In this document: positions 1 through 8,211 of the stretch, in pieces
Position numbering within the stretch: the first letter of the stretch is position 1
Layout of the letters: each line of letters starts with the position of its first letter
Origin: an uncultured Muribaculaceae bacterium
GTDB taxonomy: Bacteria > Bacteroidota > Bacteroidia > Bacteroidales > Muribaculaceae
DNA length: 16,022 nt
Reading direction: 5' to 3'
Assembly (NCBI GenBank): GCA_910586455.1
Contig: CAJUHX010000016.1
Location: forward strand, 1-16,022
Notes under the pieces: model-generated
What the model saw: only the letters and a program-made list of their open reading frames with translations
Told to the model about the DNA's origin: nothing
The model's database searches: none
Program-made: the position numbers and the translations under genes

Positions 1-1357
1 GCCGCTTGAGCGCGGAAAGAGCGCCTGCTGGCTCACCTATTCGCTGGTGACCGACATGTACACACCCAATCCGAAGCGCCTCAAAGACTGGCTGAGCATA
101 CCAAAGACCAACGGCTACGAGAGCCTGCATATTACCGTATCCGGCCCCGAGAATAAGTGGGTGGAGGTGCAGATACGCACCCGCCGTATGGACGAGATTG
201 CCGAGAAAGGTCTGGCTGCGCACTGGAAGTACAAGGGCATAAAGGCCGAGAATTCGCTTGATGCCTGGATGGCTAACGTGCGCGATATTCTCGAAGCCGC
301 CGAAATCGGTCCCATGGATCTGATGAAGAATCTGCGCATGGACGTGTACGACAAGGAGGTATTCGCCTTCACCCCTAAAGGCGACCTCTACCGTCTGCCG
401 CTGGGCGCAACTCTGCTTGACTTCGCTTTCAACATCCACACCGGTCTTGGCAGCAAGTGTACCGGCGGAAAGGTCAATGGTAAAAACCAGAAGCTTAACT
501 ACAAGCTGCAGAGCGGCGACACTGTGGAGATTTTTACCTCCCAGTCGCAGATGCCCAAGCGCGACTGGCTCAACTATGTCGTCACCACCAAGGCAAGGAA
601 TAGAATCCGGGTGGCCCTCAAGGAAATGGACAAGCGCTCAAGCGAACTGGGCCGCGAGATGCTGCAGCGCCGATTCAAGAACCGCAAGCTGGAACTCGAC
701 GAGGGCATGCTGTCGCGTACCGTCAGGAAGATGGGCTACAAGACCGTGACCGACTTCTACAGCGCCATAGCCGACGACTCTCTCGACATCAACCAGGTGG
801 GGGATACATACGTGAGCCTCGACATAAAGGCACGGGCCGACGAAAGCGCCAGGGTGTCTGCCGCCGAATATGTGATGCAGCCTGTGGCCGACGACGATGG
901 GCGCCCCAACGACAGTGATATTCTGGTGATAGGCAACGATATAAAGGGTATAAACTATCGGCTGAGCAAATGCTGCAACCCGATATTCGGCGACGATGTG
1001 TTCGGCTTTGTTTCCTCCGAAGGTGTAATCAAGATTCACCGCAGCGACTGCCCCAACGCGGCCAACATACGCCGCAAGTACCCTTACCGACTTATCCGTA
1101 CCCGCTGGAGCGGAAAACTCGGCAGTCAGTTCGGAGCCACATTGCGTGTGGTGGGCCACGACGACATAGGTATCGTCACCAATATAACCTCGATAATCAA
1201 CAAGGAGAAGCAGGTGACCCTACGCAATATTTCGATTGACTCGCACGACGGCCTCTTTCAGGGCTTTGTGGTGGTAGGGGTCAACGACACCTCAACCCTC
1301 GACGCCCTTATCCGCAAACTCAAGACAGTAAAGGGAGTAAAGGACGTCAGCCGCTGA
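1..1357 (+). CDS. RelA/SpoT-family (p)ppGpp synthetase/hydrolase, C-terminal part (5' truncated by window)
   Basis: This enzyme makes and/or degrades the alarmone (p)ppGpp in the cytoplasm. The reading frame is open from the first full codon at base 2, so the gene begins outside the window; the GTG at 47 is an internal Val, because the upstream codons (ERGKSACWLTYSLVTDMYTPNP) already match the synthetase domain. Counting from that Val, the end of the synthetase domain is visible (YESLHITV, EVQIRT, AAHWKYKG, ~24-63). A TGS domain follows at ~100-165, then a helical region. A conserved Cys/His cluster (CCNP at 309-312, H331, C335) precedes a C-terminal ACT domain (~362-435). All regulatory modules of a long RSH protein are present. 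Whether the hydrolase half is active cannot be judged, since it lies off the window; Bacteroidales commonly carry two RSH paralogues, so I leave the symbol blank. Confidence 0.95.
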   Translation, partial: PLERGKSACWLTYSLVTDMYTPNPKRLKDWLSIPKTNGYESLHITVSGPENKWVEVQIRTRRMDEIAEKGLAAHWKYKGIKAENSLDAWMANVRDILEAAEIGPMDLMKNLRMDVYDKEVFAFTPKGDLYRLPLGATLLDFAFNIHTGLGSKCTGGKVNGKNQKLNYKLQSGDTVEIFTSQSQMPKRDWLNYVVTTKARNRIRVALKEMDKRSSELGREMLQRRFKNRKLELDEGMLSRTVRKMGYKTVTDFYSAIADDSLDINQVGDTYVSLDIKARADESARVSAAEYVMQPVADDDGRPNDSDILVIGNDIKGINYRLSKCCNPIFGDDVFGFVSSEGVIKIHRSDCPNAANIRRKYPYRLIRTRWSGKLGSQFGATLRVVGHDDIGIVTNITSIINKEKQVTLRNISIDSHDGLFQGFVVVGVNDTSTLDALIRKLKTVKGVKDVSR

Positions 1358-1368
1358 TATCTTTATAG

Positions 1369-1430
1369 CCGTAACAGGCAAGCGCCGTATGATACTCGCA
1401 TAGAGTATCTACGGCGCTTGCCTGTTACGG
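1369..1430. terminator. Very long hairpin between convergent genes (probable bidirectional terminator)
   Basis: Bases 1369-1388 are an exact reverse complement of 1411-1430 (20 bp). Inside them A1389/T1410 pair, T1390 is bulged, and 1391-1397 pair with 1403-1409, leaving a 5-nt loop. The total is 28 bp with one bulge. It starts 11 bases after the relA/spoT-like stop and ends 13 bases before the stop of the convergent minus-strand gene, so it fits a shared terminator. Neither side has a clean T-tract, which is unusual for an intrinsic terminator. Confidence 0.7.
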
Positions 1431-1443
1431 TAGAATGAACGTT

Positions 1444-3651
1444 TTATTTCACGAGTTTGAACGAGCGTACAGCCGAAGCGGTGGTTACCTTTACGATGCA
1501 GAGGCTGCTGTTGTCGAGAGTTATGTTTACTTCATGGGCACCGTTGCCCTGAACAGAGTTCAGCAGGCGCCCGTCGACAGCATAGACTTCCACAGTGGCG
1601 ATTCCGTCGGTAGCCGTCATGGTGATTCCGTCGGCCGTTGGGCTTATGGTCAGATCGTCGGGATTTACATTTTCCACGCCTGCAACTGCATCGTATAACA
1701 TCACGTTATCGATAGCCAGGTGACGGTCGAACATACCGATATAGTTCCATCGGGCCCTTAAAGTGGATGCGCCGTCGGCTTCGTCGGCCAGGCCGATGGT
1801 TTCTTTTATGGGCATGAATCTGTTTGTTTCATCCGGGTTGTATGGAGTAAGCTCATAAACCGGAATCCAGTTTCCGTCACCGTTAAGTTCGATTTCCAGC
1901 GTTGCGGCAGAACTTTCGCCGTCCGATGCATAGTCGTAGGTAAACGATATGGCGAGGTTTAAGTAGTTGCAGCCGTTTATATCGATGGCCGGAGTGGTCA
2001 GCGCGCCGGCCAGCGAGTAGAATCCGCTGTTGATGCAGTCGATTGAAGCGAAGCCTTTGTCAAATCCCTCGCCTGTGATATCAAGAGCGTTGGGGTCGTT
2101 GAACTGCCACAGCATATAGTCGGGAGTAGCATCCCATTGATTATCCACAAACCAGTCGGCAGGCATGTGGCCTGAGTCGAAATTCTCGGCAAAGGGCAGG
2201 CTGCGGGGAGTACATTGGCCGTTATCCACATCGATATAGGCGGGTACAGTGATTTCGCCGTCGGTATAGAAGGTTTCCACGTAATAGCGGTATTTGCCGA
2301 CCGGCACATCTTTGTCGATAAAGCTCGGAGCTGTCACACTCTCGGCCACGCATCGGTCGCCACGCCAAACTTCGTAGTGCGATACCTCGCAGTCATCCAT
2401 TTCGGGTGCTTCCCATTCAAGAGCCACGGTATCGCCGTCGGAAAGGGTAGCGCGCAGTCCGCGGGCATTGAAGCGGGTGTCGACGGCAATGCGTTCGCCG
2501 ACCCGTTCTGACTCACCATCGGGATTTTCATAAACCGCCGATACACGAAAATCATAGACACCACGCGTGTAGTCGAAGAAGTCAATCGACAGGTCTTCGA
2601 GCATGGTGGCTATTTCCATGCCGTCGCAGTACACATTGTAATAAACCGGCTCGATTACACCACCTTGTGGGGCCTCCCAGCTGATGTTTATCAGGTAGGA
2701 TTCGAACATTTCGTCGTAGCCGCCTGCCACTTTGACATTGGCCGGAGGCAGCAGCTCTATTTCATCGATGGTCACCTCAATCTCACCTGCGGCCGACAGT
2801 GTGCCTGCGCTTTCGGCGAAAATCTCGTATCGGTGTACGCCGGCCTTTTTGGGCGAAACATCGGAATAGTCAAGGCTTTTTACGTGCTCGGCCACCGTGC
2901 GGCCGTCGAGTTTTATGGTATAGCTGTCCACAATATCGGAGCCCGATTTCGACGACAACATTTTCACGTCGTCGATTGCCCACAGCATATGAATCATCTC
3001 GCCGGTGTCGCTTACACCCTGGAAAGCCACCATGGGAGCGTTGCCGCCTTTAAGCGGCAGCACAAGGTTGTGCCATCCCAGTGTGGGGCGTGCCTCGTAT
3101 CGGGCATCCCACAACACCTCCCAGGTGGCGCCGTTATCGTAGCTGGCCTTTACATAATAATGGTCAGGGAAGGAGTCGTCGGCACCGTACTCAAGTATTT
3201 TAGGGTCGATATAATAATGGAAGTCGATGTAGGCGGCATTTTCCACGGCGGGAGTCATCAGCCATTCGTCCTGGGCGGCATTATGGTCACCTCTGAAGCC
3301 GAACATGTCGAAGTACACCATGGCGCTTTTTTCGCCGCTGTGCATATAGTCTTCCCAGTTGTTCTGTTTCTTGAAATCGTCGGAAGGGTAGTGGAACCAC
3401 GAACAAAGATATTCGTAATCATTGGTCACCTTTCGCGACCATCCTTCGGGCGGGAAAGTTTCGTCCTCGAAGCCGCAATCAAGCAGAGTGGTTCCGGCAT
3501 CGACGTTACTCCAGCTGAGATCCACGCGGGTACCTGTCACTTCGGCTTTAATGGCCGCCGGAGTTTCCGGACTACAGAATGCCGGTGTGGCTACGGATGT
3601 CAACGCAAGCAATGCCAGAGATCGCATAATAGGGTAGTGAATATGTTTCAT
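1444..3651 (-). CDS. Secreted choice-of-anchor J / fibronectin type III protein with C-terminal sorting-like tail
   Basis: This is a large exported protein of unknown ligand, probably surface-attached or released. I choose the ATG at 3651 (735 aa): a TTG nine codons upstream lies inside a good -7 promoter box and cannot be in the transcript. Residues 1-26 form a signal peptide ending near PAFC/S. A choice-of-anchor J (MAM-like jelly-roll) domain spans ~57-232, with the typical FEDETFPPEGW opening and AIDDVKM end. FN3-like domains follow at ~300-395 and ~396-475. A second anchor-J domain lies at ~485-655 (FAENFDSGHMPADW ... AIDNVMLYD). The last ~75 residues (VEVYAVDGRLL ... CIVKVTT ... FKLVK) resemble the beta-sandwich tails of T9SS type A cargo. 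T9SS export is inferred; some Bacteroidales lacking T9SS carry similar tails. It is divergent from the TPR/AraC regulator at 3901. Confidence 0.85.
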   Translation of the reverse strand: MKHIHYPIMRSLALLALTSVATPAFCSPETPAAIKAEVTGTRVDLSWSNVDAGTTLLDCGFEDETFPPEGWSRKVTNDYEYLCSWFHYPSDDFKKQNNWEDYMHSGEKSAMVYFDMFGFRGDHNAAQDEWLMTPAVENAAYIDFHYYIDPKILEYGADDSFPDHYYVKASYDNGATWEVLWDARYEARPTLGWHNLVLPLKGGNAPMVAFQGVSDTGEMIHMLWAIDDVKMLSSKSGSDIVDSYTIKLDGRTVAEHVKSLDYSDVSPKKAGVHRYEIFAESAGTLSAAGEIEVTIDEIELLPPANVKVAGGYDEMFESYLINISWEAPQGGVIEPVYYNVYCDGMEIATMLEDLSIDFFDYTRGVYDFRVSAVYENPDGESERVGERIAVDTRFNARGLRATLSDGDTVALEWEAPEMDDCEVSHYEVWRGDRCVAESVTAPSFIDKDVPVGKYRYYVETFYTDGEITVPAYIDVDNGQCTPRSLPFAENFDSGHMPADWFVDNQWDATPDYMLWQFNDPNALDITGEGFDKGFASIDCINSGFYSLAGALTTPAIDINGCNYLNLAISFTYDYASDGESSAATLEIELNGDGNWIPVYELTPYNPDETNRFMPIKETIGLADEADGASTLRARWNYIGMFDRHLAIDNVMLYDAVAGVENVNPDDLTISPTADGITMTATDGIATVEVYAVDGRLLNSVQGNGAHEVNITLDNSSLCIVKVTTASAVRSFKLVK

Positions 3652-3675
3652 ACGTATAAAGAATTGGTTTGAGCA

Positions 3676-3683
3676 CAAAAGTA
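3676..3683 (-). promoter_or_regulatory. Bacteroidetes -7 box for the anchor-J/FN3 gene
   Basis: On the minus strand the sequence reads TACTTTTG, an exact match to TAnnTTTG. It lies 24 bases upstream of the ATG at 3651, giving a predicted leader of roughly 18 nt. No clear TTTG -33 element sits at 19-21 bp, so the site could be weak or activator-dependent. Confidence 0.55.
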
Positions 3684-3836
3684 AGTATTATGTGATATAA
3701 AATCGCTAAAGCCCTATCAAAATCATTTTAATTTCGCGAATCCACACCTTTTTTAACATAAAACGCACTGTTTTTTTATAAAAATCGGTTTTATACAGCA
3801 ATTGCGAGTACATGGGCATACTTTTTTGCTGATAAT
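3684..3836. other. AT-rich divergent intergenic region
   Basis: This stretch separates the secreted-protein gene from the membrane AraC regulator and carries the promoters of both at its edges. It is strongly AT-rich, with runs of T and A (for example 3771-3785) and a small 6-bp inverted repeat around 3778-3794. I see no small ORF, RNA gene or clear operator, but it is the natural place for a regulator-binding site. Confidence 0.4.
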
Positions 3837-3867
3837 TTTGGTATGCGCGTGTATTTGATTATATTTG
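3837..3867 (+). promoter_or_regulatory. Canonical Bacteroidetes promoter for the TPR/AraC regulator
   Basis: TTTG at 3837-3840 is followed by exactly 19 bp and then TATATTTG at 3860-3867, an exact match to the -33/-7 consensus of the Bacteroidetes primary sigma factor. The predicted start of transcription is near 3873, about 28 nt before the ATG at 3901. Confidence 0.75.
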
Positions 3868-3900
3868 TAATTTAATCGGAAAATACTCGTGTAGGCGAGG

Positions 3901-5571
3901 ATGACTTATATGGAAATAACATTTGCCAGACATATATACAGGTTGGTGTGGTTGCTGGGGTGCCTGGTTTCATTACACACCTGCGGATGGGCGGCATCGA
4001 CGGTACATCCGCAGCCTATGGATGCGCTTGATTCGATGTTTGTCAGCGGCAAGGCCGCCATCGACAGAGAGGATTTCGACGAAGCCATGAGAATATTCAC
4101 TGTGATATGTTCGCACGACGACGGCTCCAGCCGACGCCGATTTTTCTCAATGGCCCACCAGCGGCGCGGAAATATATTCTATAACCGCGAAAGCTACGCC
4201 GAAGCCATGCATGATTATCTGCAGGCTCGCGGTATTGCCGAACGCAACGGGTTGCCCGACCGTCTGCCGTACATCTATGCCAATATAGGCAATGTATTCT
4301 GCTCTACCGAAGATCTTGAATCAGGTATAATGTTCTATCGCAAGGCTCTCGGCGCCGTGACTGCCAAGGCCGGCTCCGATATGCTGCCAGCGCTTTACAA
4401 CAATCTGTTCTATGCCTATTATCTGAAGGAAAACTCCGATTCGGTAAAGAAATATTTCATTCTGTTCAAAGAGGTGAACCCATCCGACACACGTTCGCGC
4501 TACGACCTGCTTCTTAACCAGGGACTACTGTACGATATGGAGGGCGAGTCGGCCCGGGCCGTGAGGATGTTCCACCGTGCAGCTGCTTTCGCTCGCGAGT
4601 CCGGCCTGTCGGGCGAGTGCGAGGCTGCTGCGAATTCGTATATAGCCCGTACGTATGAGCGACAGCAGCGCATAGATTCGGCCATGTATTATCTGCGGGT
4701 CAACGAAACGATGGCCCGGAAGCAGAATTTCAACAATCTGCTTGTAGAGTCGCTGCGCGATATGGCGCGTATCTACGACCGTATGGGGCTGAAAACCGAG
4801 GCGCTGCAATGCAAATCGGAATATCTGTCGGTTTCCGACTCGCTGTTCAGCCACGAAACCCTGAACATGATAAAGAATTCGCAGGCTTTGTACGAGCAGA
4901 ACAGCGATGCATATACCATACGCTCGCTCAACAATGCCAACGCCCTGCAGCGGTACTGGATAATCGCCCTTTTTGCCGTGCTGACCATAATAGTGTTGCT
5001 TTCTCTGACTCTGTGGCGCCAGAAGCGCAAGCTGACCACCGCCTACATCGACCTGTATGAGCGCAACGTAAAGTTGCTGGAGGCGGAAACCCGTTATGCC
5101 GAACGCATAGGCTCGCTTGAACACAAGGTAAGCGAACTCGAGGAAGCGGCTCCGTTGCTCGGGGATGCCGAGGAGGCTGCAGAACGCAAGTCGTTGATTC
5201 CTAAAGAACAGCGCCAGCTGCTGCTCGAAAAAATATACAAGGTGGCAGAACACCCGGATTTTTATTGCGACCCAGACTGCAGCATCGACCGTCTGGCTGC
5301 CGCCATTGATTCGAACGCCCGCTATGTATCGGAAGTAATAAACAAGGAATACGGCATGAATTTCCGCGGCTTTGTCAACAAATACCGTGTCAAGGAGGCC
5401 ATGCGGCGGCTTGAGGACAATGAGAACTACGGCCATCTGACCATCAAGGCCGTAGCCGAAAGTGTGGGCTACAAATCGCAGGCCACGTTTATTTCGGTAT
5501 TCACCAAGGAAACCGGTCTGAAACCGAGCCTGTACCAGCAGCTTGCGCGCCGACACCAGGGCGCCCAGTAA
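3901..5571 (+). CDS. Membrane-anchored TPR protein with cytoplasmic AraC-type DNA-binding domain
   Basis: This is a one-component transcription regulator that appears to sense outside the cytoplasm. Residues ~12-32 are hydrophobic (signal peptide or anchor; AA-S at 31-33). TPR-type helical repeats fill ~45-320 and would lie in the periplasm. A transmembrane helix at ~352-372 (WIIALFAVLTIIVLLSLTLW) is followed by basic residues and a coiled-coil stretch (~380-430). The C-terminal ~438-550 is an AraC-family double helix-turn-helix (SIDRLAAAIDSNARYVSEVI; AVAESVGYKSQATFISVF; TGLKPS). The architecture is common in Bacteroidetes, but ligand and targets are unknown. The start could also be the ATG at 3910. 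It is divergent from the secreted anchor-J protein, which makes that gene a candidate target (inference). Its stop is only 10 bp from the convergent mutS2 stop. Confidence 0.88.
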   Translation: MTYMEITFARHIYRLVWLLGCLVSLHTCGWAASTVHPQPMDALDSMFVSGKAAIDREDFDEAMRIFTVICSHDDGSSRRRFFSMAHQRRGNIFYNRESYAEAMHDYLQARGIAERNGLPDRLPYIYANIGNVFCSTEDLESGIMFYRKALGAVTAKAGSDMLPALYNNLFYAYYLKENSDSVKKYFILFKEVNPSDTRSRYDLLLNQGLLYDMEGESARAVRMFHRAAAFARESGLSGECEAAANSYIARTYERQQRIDSAMYYLRVNETMARKQNFNNLLVESLRDMARIYDRMGLKTEALQCKSEYLSVSDSLFSHETLNMIKNSQALYEQNSDAYTIRSLNNANALQRYWIIALFAVLTIIVLLSLTLWRQKRKLTTAYIDLYERNVKLLEAETRYAERIGSLEHKVSELEEAAPLLGDAEEAAERKSLIPKEQRQLLLEKIYKVAEHPDFYCDPDCSIDRLAAAIDSNARYVSEVINKEYGMNFRGFVNKYRVKEAMRRLEDNENYGHLTIKAVAESVGYKSQATFISVFTKETGLKPSLYQQLARRHQGAQ

Positions 5572-5581
5572 GCGGCGGCGC

Positions 5582-8056
5582 TCAGAATTCCACAACCGTG
5601 ATGCCGGCGCCTCCCAGGCGTACGTCTTCATCGTGGAAACTTTTTACACCCGCAACCCCGTCGAGGTAGCTGCGTATGTACTGGCGCAATGCGCCGGTGC
5701 CGGTACCGTGCAGAATGCGCACCCGGCTGCTGTTGAACTGTATTGCATCGTCGATGAAATATGTTACAGCCTGCAGGGCTTCGTCGACACGCATGCCACG
5801 CACGTCGATTTCCTGTTTGAACTGCAACTGGCGCTCGCGCATGCGGTTCGAAGTGTCGACACTGATGAACGAGGCACTTTTCTGCGCCCCCGAGGCCGCC
5901 TTGCGCAGTGTGGGCTGCAGACGGCTCAGTTTTACGGTGGTTTTCAGCTGCCCGAAGGCCACAGTGGCGTTTTTACCCTGGATTTCCATTACCGTACCCG
6001 GCTGGCCCTGACCGTCGAGCAGCACGCTGTTGCCCACGCTTATGACCTCGGCCTGCGGTCTGGGCTGTGGTTTTTTCTCGGCCTGCGCCTTGTGTCGGCG
6101 CTGCCGTGCGGCATCGGCCTTGCGCAGCAGCGGGTGAGCATCGGCAGCGGCGCTGTCTTCGGCCAGCTGTTGTTTTTCGCTGTCGAGCCGGCGGCGCAGC
6201 TCCAGAGTGCGTTCGCGGTCGGCCTGCGCGGCACGAATCTCGCGTATGGTGCGTTCGATGGCTGCGTTGCTGCCCTCGAGTATGCGTCGTGCCTCCTCTC
6301 GGGCGTCGGCTATAATCTGGCGTCGCTGTTCGCGCAGCGACTCTGCGTCGGAGTCGTAGCGCTCCAGCAGGTCGTCGAGTCGTTTTTCCTTCTGGCGTAT
6401 GTTCATACGCTTGTTTTCCCAGTAACGGCGGTCGCGGTTGATATCGTTGAGGTATCGGTCGAAGTTCACGTAGTCGCTTCCGGCGATTTCCTCGGCATGA
6501 GCTATTATTTCGGCCGGCAGACCTGTCTTACGGGCTATATCGATGGCGAACGAACTGCCCGGATGTCCGATCGACAGGCGGAACATCGGTTCCATGCGGT
6601 TGCGATCGTATAGCATCGAGCCGTTGACCATGCCGTCGGTGCCGTCGGCAAAGTGTATGAGGTTGCGGAAGTGCGAGGTGATGACACCGTAGCAGCCCGA
6701 CTCTACAAAGCGCTGCAGCAGTGCCTGAGCTATGGCGCCGCCAATCTGGGGCTCTGTGCCCGAGCCGAACTCGTCGACCAGCAGCAGCGACTGCGGGCCG
6801 GTATTGTTTACAAAAAAGCGCATGTTGCGCAGGTGCGACGAGTAGGTCGACAGGTCGTCTTCAATACTTTGGTCGTCGCCTATGTCGATCATTATATTCT
6901 CGAACAGGCCGAAGTGCGAGTTGTCGTACACCGGTGGCAGCACGCCGCACTGCAGCATATATTGCACCACAGCCACTGTTTTGAGTGTCACCGACTTGCC
7001 GCCTGCGTTGGGGCCCGATACGAGCAGAATCCGCTTCTCAGGCGTCAGACAGATATCGAGCGGTACAATCTGCTTGCCCGCGCGCTCCAGAGCGGCCTGG
7101 AGCACCGGATGCCGGGCGCTGTACCATTCAAGCTGAGGCTCGGCATGCAGTTGCGGCATTGTGGCGTTTATCTGCTTGGCATATCGGGCTTTGGCATGGA
7201 TGAAGTCAAATTCTCCCAGCAGGCCGAAGCCTTGAAGCATGCCGTCGATTTCGGGGCGCAGCACATCGGCCAGAGCTATGAGTATGCGCATGATTTCGCG
7301 GCGCTCGTCGATTTGCAGTTCGCGCAGGCGGTTGTTGGCCTCTACAATCTCGGATGGCTCTATGAAGTATGTTTTGCCGGATGCCGATTCATCGTGTACG
7401 ATACCCGGAATTTTGCGTTTGTTCATTGGCGCTACCGGAATTACCAGTCGGCCGTCGCGCACCGACGGGCTTGTGTCGGGGTCGAGGTATCCGTCTTTAA
7501 CTGCGCGAGCCAGCACTCGTCGCATAGTCGAGGCTATAACACCGTTCATGCTCGCCAGCTGCGAGCGTATCTCGGCCAGTTCGGGCGATGCGTTGTCCTT
7601 TACATTACCCCAGCGGTCGACCACGCGGTCGATTGCCGCAGTGGCGGTCTGGAAAGGGTCGAGCATAAAAGCCAGCGCGTCGAGCAAGGGGTAGGGCGAG
7701 TGTCCTTCGTCGTCGCGACGGCGGCGGAAAAAAGCATCTATGGCAGCCATGGTAGCCAGCGAGTTGCGCAGCCTTATCACATCGGCAGCCGGCAGCCATG
7801 TACCGGCCGGCCTGATAGAGCGCAGGCGCTCGGTTTCGTCGCTGATACCGGCAATCGGAAATCCTTCTTCGCCGTTGATTATGGCTGACATCTCCGACAC
7901 CTGACAAAGGCGGCGGCTTATAGTATCGAAGTCGGCCGAAAACTGCATTTCGGCGCAGCAGTCAGTGCCGAGGGTTGAAATACAAAGATTTGATATTGCG
8001 TGGCGCACACCTTCAAAGGCTATTTTGCGCTCTATGTCTGCTGAGTTGTGTTTCAT
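5582..8056 (-). CDS. mutS2: MutS2: DNA-binding ATPase with C-terminal Smr domain
   Basis: MutS2 proteins bind branched DNA and, in some bacteria, collided ribosomes. They act in recombination control or ribosome rescue, not in classic mismatch repair. The MutS core and ATPase domain are complete: Walker A GPNAGGKS (348-355 from ATG), the signature stretch around DDQSIEDDLSTYSSH, and Walker B LLLVDEFGSGTE from 424. A long charged coiled coil (~535-665) leads to a KOW-like segment (~672-715). The Smr domain (~747-824) has the EIDVRG start and HGTGTGALR; Thr replaces the Lys often seen in HGKGTG. The length (824 aa) is normal for the family. I choose the ATG at 8056 over the GTG two codons earlier because a -7 box ends just upstream. 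The gene is alone on its strand here. Confidence 0.95.
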   Translation of the reverse strand: MKHNSADIERKIAFEGVRHAISNLCISTLGTDCCAEMQFSADFDTISRRLCQVSEMSAIINGEEGFPIAGISDETERLRSIRPAGTWLPAADVIRLRNSLATMAAIDAFFRRRRDDEGHSPYPLLDALAFMLDPFQTATAAIDRVVDRWGNVKDNASPELAEIRSQLASMNGVIASTMRRVLARAVKDGYLDPDTSPSVRDGRLVIPVAPMNKRKIPGIVHDESASGKTYFIEPSEIVEANNRLRELQIDERREIMRILIALADVLRPEIDGMLQGFGLLGEFDFIHAKARYAKQINATMPQLHAEPQLEWYSARHPVLQAALERAGKQIVPLDICLTPEKRILLVSGPNAGGKSVTLKTVAVVQYMLQCGVLPPVYDNSHFGLFENIMIDIGDDQSIEDDLSTYSSHLRNMRFFVNNTGPQSLLLVDEFGSGTEPQIGGAIAQALLQRFVESGCYGVITSHFRNLIHFADGTDGMVNGSMLYDRNRMEPMFRLSIGHPGSSFAIDIARKTGLPAEIIAHAEEIAGSDYVNFDRYLNDINRDRRYWENKRMNIRQKEKRLDDLLERYDSDAESLREQRRQIIADAREEARRILEGSNAAIERTIREIRAAQADRERTLELRRRLDSEKQQLAEDSAAADAHPLLRKADAARQRRHKAQAEKKPQPRPQAEVISVGNSVLLDGQGQPGTVMEIQGKNATVAFGQLKTTVKLSRLQPTLRKAASGAQKSASFISVDTSNRMRERQLQFKQEIDVRGMRVDEALQAVTYFIDDAIQFNSSRVRILHGTGTGALRQYIRSYLDGVAGVKSFHDEDVRLGGAGITVVEF

Positions 8057-8064
8057 ATTCACTG

Positions 8065-8072
8065 CAAAAGTA
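8065..8072 (-). promoter_or_regulatory. -7 box immediately upstream of mutS2 (near-leaderless)
   Basis: The minus strand reads TACTTTTG, an exact TAnnTTTG match, ending only 8 bases before the ATG at 8056. If it is used, the transcript would start within a few bases of the start codon. TTTG elements lie upstream at 12 and 16 bp spacing (8085-8088, 8089-8092), shorter than the usual 19-21. Confidence 0.5.
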
Positions 8073-8132
8073 CGAAAAAAATATCAAACAAAGCATGGCG
8101 TAAAAATGTTATTAAATTAAAATAAACAAAAG

Positions 8133-8169
8133 AAAAAGACAGCGGGCGGTCGGTTGCCGCCCGGCTGTC
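8133..8169 (-). terminator. GC-rich hairpin with T-tract on the minus strand, between mutS2 and the HdeD-like gene
   Basis: 8138-8142 pair with 8165-8169, 8143 with 8164 (G8163 bulged), and 8144-8149 with 8157-8162, leaving a 7-nt loop. On the minus strand the stem is followed by five T (8137-8133), so it has intrinsic-terminator form in that direction. No minus-strand gene precedes it, so it could block antisense transcription into the mutS2 promoter. Alternatively it could be a 5'-leader structure of the plus-strand gene at 8212. Confidence 0.45.
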
Positions 8170-8211
8170 CGCTTCCGAAAAAATTAATAACACCTTTAAA
8201 ACTTATTTATT

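Noticed and set aside
2665..3672. 335-codon plus-strand open frame opposite the secreted protein gene
   Set aside because: It is antisense to a gene with signal peptide and domain order. The translation shows no domain or signal and is best explained as a shadow frame.
3652..3678. TTG start nine codons upstream for the anchor-J/FN3 gene
   Set aside because: The TTG sits inside the TACTTTTG -7 box, so it would not be transcribed, and the extra residues would spoil the signal peptide start.
4525..5631. 368-codon minus-strand open frame opposite the TPR/AraC gene
   Set aside because: It overlaps the AraC domain and the end of mutS2. There is no promoter and no recognisable motif.
6653..7888. 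411-codon open frame on the plus strand opposite mutS2
   Set aside because: It is wholly antisense to a complete, motif-verified MutS2. The open frame follows from GC-rich codon usage, and its translation has no recognisable domain.
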